Source: Bacillota bacterium (GTDB lineage Bacteria > Bacillota > Clostridia > Acetivibrionales > DSM-1351). Taken from it: a DNA stretch of 64,000 nucleotides. A program made the position numbers and the translations under genes. The stretch covers positions 1-64,000 of the forward strand of contig JAEWCZ010000086.1 in the NCBI GenBank assembly GCA_023390335.1, in the 5' to 3' direction. The notes under the pieces are model-generated. The model searched no databases. It worked only from the letters and a program-made list of their open reading frames with translations, and had not been told where the DNA came from. Below are positions 35,317 through 43,308 of this stretch, in pieces (the stretch's first letter is position 1; each line of letters opens with the position of its first letter).

Positions 35317-36618
35317 CTATAAAAGGATTCTTTTTTCTGTATTCTTCTCACCTTCATACTTTGAATAAAAGTCCTCTAGTATTCTTATAGCACATTGCGT
35401 ACCATTTTCCGCTTGAATTTGACTTCCCAATTCCCTAGCTCTTGTCTGCATATTTTTATCATTCAGTGCCTCTTTTATCAAACCAGCTAGATTTTCTGCC
35501 GTTAAATTTTGATATGATATGGGTTTAGGGCTTACACCCGCCTTGTAAACCATTCTGCTCCAAAAAAACCCGTCGCCTACAGCGGGTGTTACGATTGAAG
35601 GCACACCTGCCCTTAATGCTTCTCCCGTTGTTCCTGCGCCACCATGGTGGACTATAACGGCCATTTGTTTGAAAAGCCAGAAATGAGGTACGTAATCAAC
35701 CTTAAAGACATTGCTGGGCAGTTGCTCTCCACTCCCGATATTATTCCATCCTGCACCCAATACACAGCGTTGCCCGGTTATTTCCAATGCTTCTAAAATA
35801 ACTTTTGTTATTCGTTCTCTCGAATTATCCTTAAGACTCCCAAACCCTATGAAAATAGGCTTGGAGCCGGAATTTATAAATTCAACCAACTCTTTGGGCG
35901 GCTGCCAGCCCTCTTGGTCATCGATGCGCCAGAATCCGGTAACGTGGACATTTTTAGGCCACTCAAGAGGGCGGGGAATAAAGGATGGACTATACTCAAA
36001 CAGGACTGGAGCCGGGCCCCGATAAATCTTCTTGTACGGCCCTAAAAAAGGTGATCCTTTTAATCCTAATGTCTTTTTACGCCACTTGCTGATGAAAGGT
36101 CGGACCATTTGCCAAAGAAGTTGTTGCACCATTTTATGTGAAAAGCGATTTAGGAACCCAACATCAGGAAAATTTGGTCCTAACAAGCAAGGAAATTGAG
36201 TGGTGGGACATAGAGGTCCAAATGCTGTATAAATAAAATGAACCCCTAATTTTTCAGCTATATCGTCAACCCCGAAGCCGTATGGCGATGATATCAGCAG
36301 GTCACTTCCCGGACTCACTCTGCATAGTTCATCGAAGTAATCCTTCGCAAAAGATTTTACTTCTTTATAAAATGTGGTAATAATTTTCAAACGGTTCTTG
36401 CTTGCAATGGCTTTTTCTATCGCTGGTCGTCTAAAAAGGTCTTGAAAGCTTCCCGCCGTGGACTCCAAGTAATCTAAGCCATTTTCTTCTATGTCCTTTT
36501 TATATAATTTTTCTACTGGCATACGTACGGTATGACCAGCTTTTTTTAGTGCAATAGCTAGAGCAAAATATGGCTGTACATCCCCTCGTGTACCGTATGC
36601 AAAGATGGTTACTATCAT
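35317..36618 (-). CDS. GT1-family glycosyltransferase (macrolide/UGT type)
   Basis: A 433-residue GT-B fold transferase that should move a sugar from a nucleotide donor to a small-molecule acceptor. The N-terminal acceptor domain starts VTIFAYGTRGDVQPYFALAIAL, as in antibiotic and sterol glucosyltransferases. The C-terminal donor domain has FIGFGSLKDN, VDYVPHFWLFKQ and VHHGGAGTTGEALRAGVPSIVTP. Its place in the polyketide cluster, next to an exporter, suggests that it glycosylates the polyketide, either as a final decoration or to inactivate it inside the cell as in macrolide producers. No sugar-biosynthesis genes are present, so a common donor such as UDP-glucose is likely. The ribosome site is AAGGAGG. 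Confidence 0.88.
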   Translation of the reverse strand: MIVTIFAYGTRGDVQPYFALAIALKKAGHTVRMPVEKLYKKDIEENGLDYLESTAGSFQDLFRRPAIEKAIASKNRLKIITTFYKEVKSFAKDYFDELCRVSPGSDLLISSPYGFGVDDIAEKLGVHFIYTAFGPLCPTTQFPCLLGPNFPDVGFLNRFSHKMVQQLLWQMVRPFISKWRKKTLGLKGSPFLGPYKKIYRGPAPVLFEYSPSFIPRPLEWPKNVHVTGFWRIDDQEGWQPPKELVEFINSGSKPIFIGFGSLKDNSRERITKVILEALEITGQRCVLGAGWNNIGSGEQLPSNVFKVDYVPHFWLFKQMAVIVHHGGAGTTGEALRAGVPSIVTPAVGDGFFWSRMVYKAGVSPKPISYQNLTAENLAGLIKEALNDKNMQTRARELGSQIQAENGTQCAIRILEDFYSKYEGEKNTEKRILL

Positions 36619-36670
36619 GATTGACCTCCTTAAATTTTATTTTTTAACTACTACTTATCATTAGGAAGGA

Positions 36671-37936
36671 CTATAATGTCTTCAAGCTCTTAGACATGCT
36701 CATGACCAGAGCAACAACCATAAACAAACCAGCTGTCAGCAACAGGATGATGTGAATAGGAATTTTCTCTGTAATGAACCCCCCTATCAAATATCCAAGA
36801 GGCGTTGCCGCAATTCCGAAGGTCATCATTAATGCCGTTACTCTTCCCCGAAAGCTGTCTTCCACCTCTTTCTGGAAAATTACGCTTAAAGCGATGGACA
36901 ACATGCCGTAAAACACACCTGTAGCTACGCCCACGACAATGAGAGTTATAACAATAATCCATAAGGATAGGCTTGTTCTAAGTCCGGGAAATATCGGTAC
37001 TGCAAAGCAGAAAAAAGATACGGAGAACAGGAATATACTGCGAACAAGTCTTTTATAGTTTTTTTCCACTTTAGGTAGTGCAGAGGAAATGATTGCGCCT
37101 ATCACCATGCCTACACCCAAGCTGACACGGACGTAAGACAACTGGGATGCCGTTGCTTTTAGTATTTTATTGAAGATATAAGGCAGGTATACCTCTAGAA
37201 TAGGTGCAAGGAGAAAGTTTATAGCTACAAAGGAAATGAATACTGTAAGTAGCCCTTTATTTAACAGTAAATAGTTAAACCCTTCCTTTAACTGGGTCAG
37301 GAAATTACCTTCTACCTTTTGCTTCTCTTCCAGTTTTATGAAAGCCTCAGTAATACCGGATATGACGAAAGAAGCTGCATTTATAAAGAATATACCCACA
37401 ATTCCTACCCAGGAATACAGCAAGGCACCTAACATTACCCCGATAATCTGGGATGAATTCACAGCAATCGAATCTAGAGAGTTGGCCTGGGTCAGATCGT
37501 CCTCGTCAACAATATTGGGAATGGCGGAAGTACATGCAGGGGTAAAGAAAGATGCACAAATCCCCATCAAAACTGTACCTGTATAGATTACCCACATGGG
37601 CAAGTTGTTCATTGAAATCATAACCCCCATGATCGCAAAAATAACTCCGCGCACAAGGTCCATGCTCACAAGTATATTTTTCCGGTTCACCCTGTCTACG
37701 ACTACACCCGCAAATGGTCCTAATATTACCAGCGGTAGCATGCCCAACGTCATCAATATTCCTGTTTGAGCTGCCGAGCCGGTTCTCACCAGAATATACC
37801 ACACTATAGCAAATAAATACACTGAGTCTCCTAATTGCGAGACTAATCTCCCTGAAAACAAGAGAAGAAAATTTACATTTTTAAAAAGGCCTCTAGGTTT
37901 TACATTTTGTTGCCTATTTACATTTATACTTTCCAC
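36671..37936 (-). CDS. Major facilitator superfamily exporter
   Basis: A 421-residue transporter with about 12 membrane helices and the MFS loop 2-3 motif GVVVDRVNRKNILVSMDLVRG (split at RVNRK). It belongs to the drug-efflux type of the Mef/enterobactin-exporter kind (VSQLGDSVYLFAIVWYIL at helix 1). It most likely exports the polyketide or its glycoside. It starts with GTG at 37936, supported by AGGAGG 6 bases upstream, and is followed 52 bases later by the glycosyltransferase gene. Confidence 0.9.
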   Translation of the reverse strand: MESINVNRQQNVKPRGLFKNVNFLLLFSGRLVSQLGDSVYLFAIVWYILVRTGSAAQTGILMTLGMLPLVILGPFAGVVVDRVNRKNILVSMDLVRGVIFAIMGVMISMNNLPMWVIYTGTVLMGICASFFTPACTSAIPNIVDEDDLTQANSLDSIAVNSSQIIGVMLGALLYSWVGIVGIFFINAASFVISGITEAFIKLEEKQKVEGNFLTQLKEGFNYLLLNKGLLTVFISFVAINFLLAPILEVYLPYIFNKILKATASQLSYVRVSLGVGMVIGAIISSALPKVEKNYKRLVRSIFLFSVSFFCFAVPIFPGLRTSLSLWIIVITLIVVGVATGVFYGMLSIALSVIFQKEVEDSFRGRVTALMMTFGIAATPLGYLIGGFITEKIPIHIILLLTAGLFMVVALVMSMSKSLKTL

Positions 37937-38352
37937 AGGTTTCCTCCTTTCCTAGCTGTTTAACCAGGATTATTGATTAAAATTTAAAAAATCGCGTACA
38001 GTTTTATAGAAATTTATCTGGAAATTCATTTTTTTCTGCGGCCAGTTATCAATCATAGACAGTAATGACACTTTGAAACAGTATCTTCTTAATGCCTTGA
38101 CCTTTAAACCAACAACAGCCTTTCCGGTATTTTTCAATCCAATACTATCGAGGCACACTCCGGTACCTGATGCAGCTGGATATCGCCTTTTTTATATTCC
38201 CCGCTACCGACCGGATATGCCTCCATACATCTTTTGCATATAATATGTTAGAGTTAATTGAAAATCTGAAAACCCACCTGGTTATAAGTAAAAAGTTATG
38301 CTCATATTGCCATATGGAATTTCACCCTACCTAAATATACTTCCAGTTTAAA
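37937..38352 (-). other. Intergenic region with a degraded coding remnant
   Basis: About 415 bases between the decarboxylating KS gene and the MFS gene. On the minus strand one frame reads ICKRCMEAYPVGSGEYKKG through VLD then stops near 38150. An overlapping +1 frame continues GLKNTGKAVVGLKVKALRR to about 37970. Together they look like about 90 residues of one former small gene with a frameshift and no ribosome site. I cannot name a family. No terminator or promoter is clear. Confidence 0.4.
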
Positions 38353-39624
38353 TCAAACCTTCTTAAAAACCACACAGGTGTTAATCCCACCAAAACCGAA
38401 GGAATTATTAATAGCATACTTTACTTCAGCATTTTCACAGGTGGATTTTGTAAAACGGATCTGGCTATCTATGGGATTGTCAAGGTTTATATTAGGATGT
38501 ACAAAGCTCCCCTGCATCTGCACAATCACTGCAATAGCTTCTATAAGCGCAGCCGAATATAGACAATGTCCTGTCAGGCTCTTTGTTGAGTTAATCCATA
38601 TATCCTTTATATTTTCCCCAAACACACCTTTAATGGCCCTTAATTCCACCTCATCCCCCAACGGAGAAGAAGATCCGTGGGCATTAATATAGTCAATATC
38701 GGAGACTTTAAGTCCTGCCCGGTCCAGAGCCTTTATCATGACCCTTTGCTCGCCCTTTTCGTTGGGATCGGATAAGCGATTTGCATCCAGAGCAATCGCT
38801 GAACCGCATATTTCAGCAAATGACTTCCCTTTACGTCGTTCCAGAGATTTTGTAGACTCCAGGATAATGCATCCGGCTCCCTGCCCATAAATAAAACCTT
38901 CATGCTCAGAATCAAATGGCCTGCAAGCTTTTTCGGGTTCTTTCATGAAGCGTCTACCACCCATGGCCCCTATATTGTAAAATCCTTGAACCTCGATTGC
39001 AGATAGCTCCGCAGGAGGGGCAACGACCAGGCATATATCCACCAAATCAAGTTCCAGCAGCTGGCAGCCTTTTATAATTCCGGCATTTCCTGTTGCAGAT
39101 GCACCCCCTACGGTAAAACCTTCTCCTTTGATATCTAAAATTTCACTGATTGTTCCCACATGATCGGTATCCATATAATGCAATGCATACCTGGGATTCA
39201 AATACTCAATCTGTCCGCTGTACTTTAAGAAGGTCTCGTAGTGGTACCTTTGAGAAATGTTATGCCCGCACACTACCAATCCGATACGCTCAGGATCCAG
39301 ACTTGCCTTGTAAAGTCCTGTCTGTTCCCATGCCTCCAAAGCTGCCACTACTGATGTCTGTACAGTAAAAGGTGACCTTCCCGCACACTTTGAAGCTTTT
39401 TTTATCACTTCTTCAGGTAACAGCTCCATCTTTTTAAGACATTCTTGAAAGTTGAAATCCTTGATATCTGCTCCAATGACATCTCCCCAAGGAAGTCCCT
39501 TTAAATACTCCACCCGTCCGATGCCGCTTTGCCCCTGTCTTAGTGCAGTACTGAAATCCGTTAAGTTTTTACCGATAGAACTGACCACGCCAATTCCGCT
39601 AACATCAAAATGTTTAGTCTCCAT
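38353..39624 (-). CDS. Decarboxylating ketosynthase of the beta-branching cassette (Ser-type KS)
   Basis: A 423-residue free-standing thiolase-fold KS. The nucleophile Cys of normal KSs is Ser here (S176 in VGGASATGN), while the two histidines remain (H316 in NAHGSSS, H353 in LTGHCLY). This is the hallmark of the PksF-like KS that decarboxylates malonyl-ACP to acetyl-ACP for the HMG synthase. It follows the donor ACP gene by 13 bases, with an AGGAGAG site. It works with the ACP at 39638-39880, HMG synthase and two ECH proteins. It lies downstream of three tailoring genes that split the cassette. Confidence 0.92.
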   Translation of the reverse strand: METKHFDVSGIGVVSSIGKNLTDFSTALRQGQSGIGRVEYLKGLPWGDVIGADIKDFNFQECLKKMELLPEEVIKKASKCAGRSPFTVQTSVVAALEAWEQTGLYKASLDPERIGLVVCGHNISQRYHYETFLKYSGQIEYLNPRYALHYMDTDHVGTISEILDIKGEGFTVGGASATGNAGIIKGCQLLELDLVDICLVVAPPAELSAIEVQGFYNIGAMGGRRFMKEPEKACRPFDSEHEGFIYGQGAGCIILESTKSLERRKGKSFAEICGSAIALDANRLSDPNEKGEQRVMIKALDRAGLKVSDIDYINAHGSSSPLGDEVELRAIKGVFGENIKDIWINSTKSLTGHCLYSAALIEAIAVIVQMQGSFVHPNINLDNPIDSQIRFTKSTCENAEVKYAINNSFGFGGINTCVVFKKV

Positions 39625-39637
39625 GTATCTCTCCTGA

Positions 39638-39880
39638 TTAGACTACTTTACTATAGAGAAGATCCACTAGGCTTTGAAGGTTATTGACCGATCCCAATTC
39701 ACTGGGTGAAAGCTTAATGTTCAAATCCTCTATCGTCATCGTAACAATTTCTACCCTATCAATGGAATTTGCTCCCAAAGCCTTCAGCTGTTTATCAATT
39801 GTAATCTCATCAGGGTCCACATCATCCAGAATCTCCATAACATTCTTTTTTACAATTTCAAAAATTTTTTCTTTGCTCAT
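39638..39880 (-). CDS. Free-standing donor acyl carrier protein for beta-branching
   Basis: An 80-residue ACP with the phosphopantetheine Ser in ALGANSIDRVEIV (about residue 40) and the usual four-helix pattern. It should carry malonyl, then acetyl after the neighbouring Ser-KS, and donate acetyl to the HMG synthase (AcpK role). It lacks the Trp at Ser+6 that flags acceptor ACPs, as expected for a donor. The GAGAGG ribosome site is about 11 bases from the ATG. Confidence 0.93.
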   Translation of the reverse strand: MSKEKIFEIVKKNVMEILDDVDPDEITIDKQLKALGANSIDRVEIVTMTIEDLNIKLSPSELGSVNNLQSLVDLLYSKVV

Positions 39881-39960
39881 TGTTTATATTCCTCTCATCC
39901 GTTTTTTATGATTGTGTTGTTTGATAATATGTAGTTTTACTTGCTTTGGACTACTCAAGA

Positions 39961-41274
39961 CTATTCCGCATTTTTCAGGTAATTATCGGTGATTTCCTTT
40001 GTAACCGCTTTATTTTTGCAAATATCACCATACATTTTTCCACTTTTTCGGATGGTTCGCTTTTGGGTACTGAAGTCGTTTTCCACGATACCTAATTTTG
40101 CACTTTCACCCTCATGGCATTCAAAAATATCTATTAATGTCCAGATGTAATATCTCTTAACCGGTATGCCTTCCTTGATGAGTTTGGCAACATACTTTAG
40201 GTTTTCATAGATTACCCGTGGTCTCTTATCTTCTACCGGCTCCCTCAGACCATTCTGTACTATAAATATAGGTGCTTTGTATTTTTGATAGTATTCTTTG
40301 CATGTTCTATAAAGGCCCTCAGGATATATTTCCCATCCACCGTCTGTTTTATCGACATTGTCTTTAACCTTTAGTTCGCAAAACAAGTTTTTAACATCCA
40401 GCTTGAAGTTGACAATGTTTCGGGTCCAGTAATTTATTCCAATAAAGTCGTAGTACTTTCCTTTGCCAACCGGGTAGTTTCCAAAGCCCAGAGGATAGCT
40501 GAACTTTCCCTCAGTCATTCCCTTAAGAAGCATATCCTGTGAAAAATACTTTGCAAACCATGCCGCCCACCTATTCAGGGGGTTATTATTGACAGGGTCT
40601 AGTATCCTGAAATGGATAGACACCCCTACAATAGTTTCTCCGGGGAAATTATTTTTTTTTCTGATACTGTGTATCTCGGTATAGCATTTTATGTGAGCAT
40701 GTATCACGTTTTTCATTGCTTTTATCAACAATTTAGGCTCTTTCAGTCCTGGTGGGAACCAGGCCCATAAATACGCTGCGATCAAAGTGATGTTGGGATC
40801 ATTGAAAGTAATCCAGTCATTTACAATGTCCCCCAACTGGCTTACTGTAAAACTGGTGAACCTAGTGAAAATATCAACGGAGTCAGGATTTGCCCATCCA
40901 CCGATATCATCAAACCATTGTGGATTTGAAAAATGATGTAAGGTAATCATTGGCCTTATGCCGTTTTTTATGAGCGTAGAAAGCTCTTCACGGTAATGAC
41001 TGACAGCCTCTAGATCATACTGCCCTTCTTTCGGCTCAATACGGCTCCACTCAACACTCATGCAGTAAGTATCATTGTTTAACTCCTTCATGATCCCAAT
41101 GTCATCTTGGTAGCGGTTCCAATGGTCTGTTCCTCTTATGACATGGGAACCGTCATTAATTTTTCCATCTTCGCTCCATTTGAACCAGTTGGTGTTCCGG
41201 TTACCTCCTTCCACCATTACAGATGAAACCGAGGTTCCCATTAGAAAATCTTTTGGAAATTCAAACTGTTCCAT
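39961..41274 (-). CDS. GH1-fold protein lacking both catalytic glutamates (pseudo-glycosidase)
   Basis: A 437-residue protein clearly of glycoside hydrolase family 1: FPKDFLMGTSVSS, VEWSRIEPKEGQYD, TLHHFSNPQW, FIGINYWTRN, GWEIYPEGLY. The acid/base in TFNEP is Asp (WITFNDP, D159) and the nucleophile in TENG is Gln (IVQNG, Q340). The substrate-binding Q of the N-terminal SAYQxEG motif is Val, and the C-terminal WSLLDNFEW is TLIDIFECHEG. It has no signal peptide. Normal retaining hydrolysis is therefore not expected. It lies inside the polyketide cluster between PEBP and donor-ACP genes with a GGAGG site. I infer a recruited barrel for another reaction or for binding. Confidence 0.88.
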   Translation of the reverse strand: MEQFEFPKDFLMGTSVSSVMVEGGNRNTNWFKWSEDGKINDGSHVIRGTDHWNRYQDDIGIMKELNNDTYCMSVEWSRIEPKEGQYDLEAVSHYREELSTLIKNGIRPMITLHHFSNPQWFDDIGGWANPDSVDIFTRFTSFTVSQLGDIVNDWITFNDPNITLIAAYLWAWFPPGLKEPKLLIKAMKNVIHAHIKCYTEIHSIRKKNNFPGETIVGVSIHFRILDPVNNNPLNRWAAWFAKYFSQDMLLKGMTEGKFSYPLGFGNYPVGKGKYYDFIGINYWTRNIVNFKLDVKNLFCELKVKDNVDKTDGGWEIYPEGLYRTCKEYYQKYKAPIFIVQNGLREPVEDKRPRVIYENLKYVAKLIKEGIPVKRYYIWTLIDIFECHEGESAKLGIVENDFSTQKRTIRKSGKMYGDICKNKAVTKEITDNYLKNAE

Positions 41275-41304
41275 TTTTTAACCTCCATTCCTTATGTGTT
41301 TATA

Positions 41305-41769
41305 TTATTTAGAATAATATCCAATTAATTGTGCCGTTGCTAAAACATGCTTTTCAATAATCTTCAAAAACAGACCGGCCTTCAATTTTATATCCGATTC
41401 TATCACCGTATCAATAGCATAAATATTAAAACAATAAGCATGCCGACCCCAGAACGGATTTGGCCCTGTATACCCAGTTTCTCTCTTCCAGTTCCTACCC
41501 TGGGTTATTCCATCCGGAAGGATTCCCTGAGCTTTTACCCCCTGCGTAAACTCCAATGTGTTTACCGGTATATCATAAATCAGCCAATGTATAATCGGAA
41601 AAAACGGCAGGTAGTTGTCCTGGACTAATATAGCGAAGCTCTTTGTTCCTTGAGGTGGATTTATCCAATGAAGAGGCGGAGATAAATTCTCACCCTTCCG
41701 GGTATCAGTATAAATATCGGGGATATTCTCTCCATCTTTGAAAGCGCTGCTTAATAGCTGAAACTTCAT
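41305..41769 (-). CDS. PEBP-family protein (YbhB/YbcL type)
   Basis: A 154-residue protein of the phosphatidylethanolamine-binding/Raf-kinase-inhibitor-like fold. It has NLSPPLHWINPPQGTKSFAIL, PIIHWLIYDIP and GYTGPNPFWGRHAYCFNIYAID, the conserved anion pocket. The usual DPDAP of the pocket is degenerate here (VQDNYLPF). Bacterial members mostly have no known function. It sits between the radical SAM and the GH1-fold genes inside the polyketide cluster with its own AAGGAG site, so it probably acts on or binds the polyketide. That role is inference. Confidence 0.88.
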   Translation of the reverse strand: MKFQLLSSAFKDGENIPDIYTDTRKGENLSPPLHWINPPQGTKSFAILVQDNYLPFFPIIHWLIYDIPVNTLEFTQGVKAQGILPDGITQGRNWKRETGYTGPNPFWGRHAYCFNIYAIDTVIESDIKLKAGLFLKIIEKHVLATAQLIGYYSK

Positions 41770-41823
41770 CCACGAAATCTCCTTTCATCGTCGTTTGTTC
41801 ATGAGATAGAAAATGCCATATCC

Positions 41824-43188
41824 CTACTTCTTTTTAATCATCATTTCCCATAAGGGTCCTTTTTTATTGCTCATCCTCATTACCTTCATCACTGGGAAGT
41901 GGCTTGGAGTTGGAAAGTATAGGTTGATACCTGCCTTTTTACCCATTTTCTTAATTGTAGATTCTTCAAGGTCCAAATCCCTTGCCATATAGAAAGTAGA
42001 TTCAATCAGACTGTCATTCACCCCGATAACACCTTCATCGATGGCTTTCTGGCAAAGTCCTGTACAAGGATAGATTCTCATTCCTGTGATTGGGAAAAAT
42101 AACCCATTTCTTATTTTCTTAGCATTCTCGAATGTTTCTTTAAGAGTTTCTTCTGTTTCACCAAAACCTCCAAGAATAAGATAATGAGCAAAGTAAATAT
42201 CTAGTTTATAGCACAACTCCGATTTGTGAAATATTTCATCCACAGTAAATCCTTTTCTATAGTTTTGCAGCATTGTATTGGATAAAGAATCAGTTCCAAA
42301 TTCCACATGAGTCAAACCGGACTTTTTGAACAGGGAAAGCATTTCCTCATCGAGATTGCTTGGAGAGAAGCAGGCACCCCATTGTATTTTTATATTCCTT
42401 CTTATCAATTGCTCTGCAAGTGCTACATTATAATCATTGACCAGATTAAATACAGAATCTGTAAAGAAAAAATACGTAATCCCCTTATTGCGGTAAAGAT
42501 ATTCTATGGTTTCGATTACATTATCAATATTGGCAGTTCTAACTTTTTTCCCTTCGATGACCGGGTATGAACAGTATATGCAATTTAAGGGACATCCACG
42601 CTTTGTCTGGATATTCATCACACCGCTCTTTTTCCAATAATAGTCAACAAGATTATCATCAAAATTGACCCTAAAATCATCAAGGAATGTAGTCCGCTTT
42701 TTAAAAATAATTGTGTTATTTTTCTTGAATACTAGCCCTTCAATCTGTTCATAGCTTTTATTATTCTCAAGTGCGTCAATAAGTTCTGCAATACACTCTT
42801 CTCCCTCACCTGCAATCCCAAAATCCGGGTTCAGCAATTCTAAAAGCATTTCTGGGAAAATAGAATAACCAGCCCCTCCAAGAATGATTTTAGCATTGCT
42901 ATTTGCTCTTATGACTTTGATTATTTCTTCATACCATGTAAATGAATTCTTGTTTTTGGTTAACATTATGTTATCAATATTGCGAAGCGAAATACCTATA
43001 TACTTTGGAGCAAATTGTGCAAGCTCCTTTTTCAAATTTTCCATGTTTGATAAATTGAAGTCAAAAATACTCGTTTCAAAGCTGGGAAACCGTTTCTTAA
43101 TAAAGGTTTCAATGTACGATAATCCTATAGGATAAACCGGATCAGGTGCGCAATAAGTATTTGCAGAAACTAGTAAAATTCTGGCCAT
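41824..43188 (-). CDS. Radical SAM enzyme with N-terminal cobalamin-binding-type domain
   Basis: A 454-residue enzyme. Residues ~1-140 form a B12-binding-type Rossmann domain (ARILLVSANTYCAP, then IILGGAGYSIFPEML and GIAGEGEECI), lacking the DxHxxG axial-His motif. The radical SAM core begins at ~190 with C199-C203-C206 in KRGCPLNCIYCSYP, the 4Fe-4S ligands, followed by FTDSVFNL and HVEFGTDSLS. Family members methylate unactivated carbons or carry out cyclisations. The start at 43188 uses the GGAG that overlaps an earlier Met. It lies between the ECH2-TE and PEBP genes in the beta-branching cassette. Its substrate is unknown, most likely the polyketide. Confidence 0.88.
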   Translation of the reverse strand: MARILLVSANTYCAPDPVYPIGLSYIETFIKKRFPSFETSIFDFNLSNMENLKKELAQFAPKYIGISLRNIDNIMLTKNKNSFTWYEEIIKVIRANSNAKIILGGAGYSIFPEMLLELLNPDFGIAGEGEECIAELIDALENNKSYEQIEGLVFKKNNTIIFKKRTTFLDDFRVNFDDNLVDYYWKKSGVMNIQTKRGCPLNCIYCSYPVIEGKKVRTANIDNVIETIEYLYRNKGITYFFFTDSVFNLVNDYNVALAEQLIRRNIKIQWGACFSPSNLDEEMLSLFKKSGLTHVEFGTDSLSNTMLQNYRKGFTVDEIFHKSELCYKLDIYFAHYLILGGFGETEETLKETFENAKKIRNGLFFPITGMRIYPCTGLCQKAIDEGVIGVNDSLIESTFYMARDLDLEESTIKKMGKKAGINLYFPTPSHFPVMKVMRMSNKKGPLWEMMIKKK

Positions 43189-43308
43189 TATAATCTCCAT
43201 TCGACCGTTGTCGCAGACGGTATAAATAATAATGAAAAATGGTGTGCGACTTTCACCATATGGAATATTTGTACCCTGTTTATTTCAATCATTAATTATC
43301 TGATATTC

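Noticed and set aside
37970..38158. 62-residue open frame starting at GTG
   Set aside because: It has no ribosome site and no recognisable family, and it overlaps a better reading of a decayed gene. Kept only as a remnant, not as a CDS.
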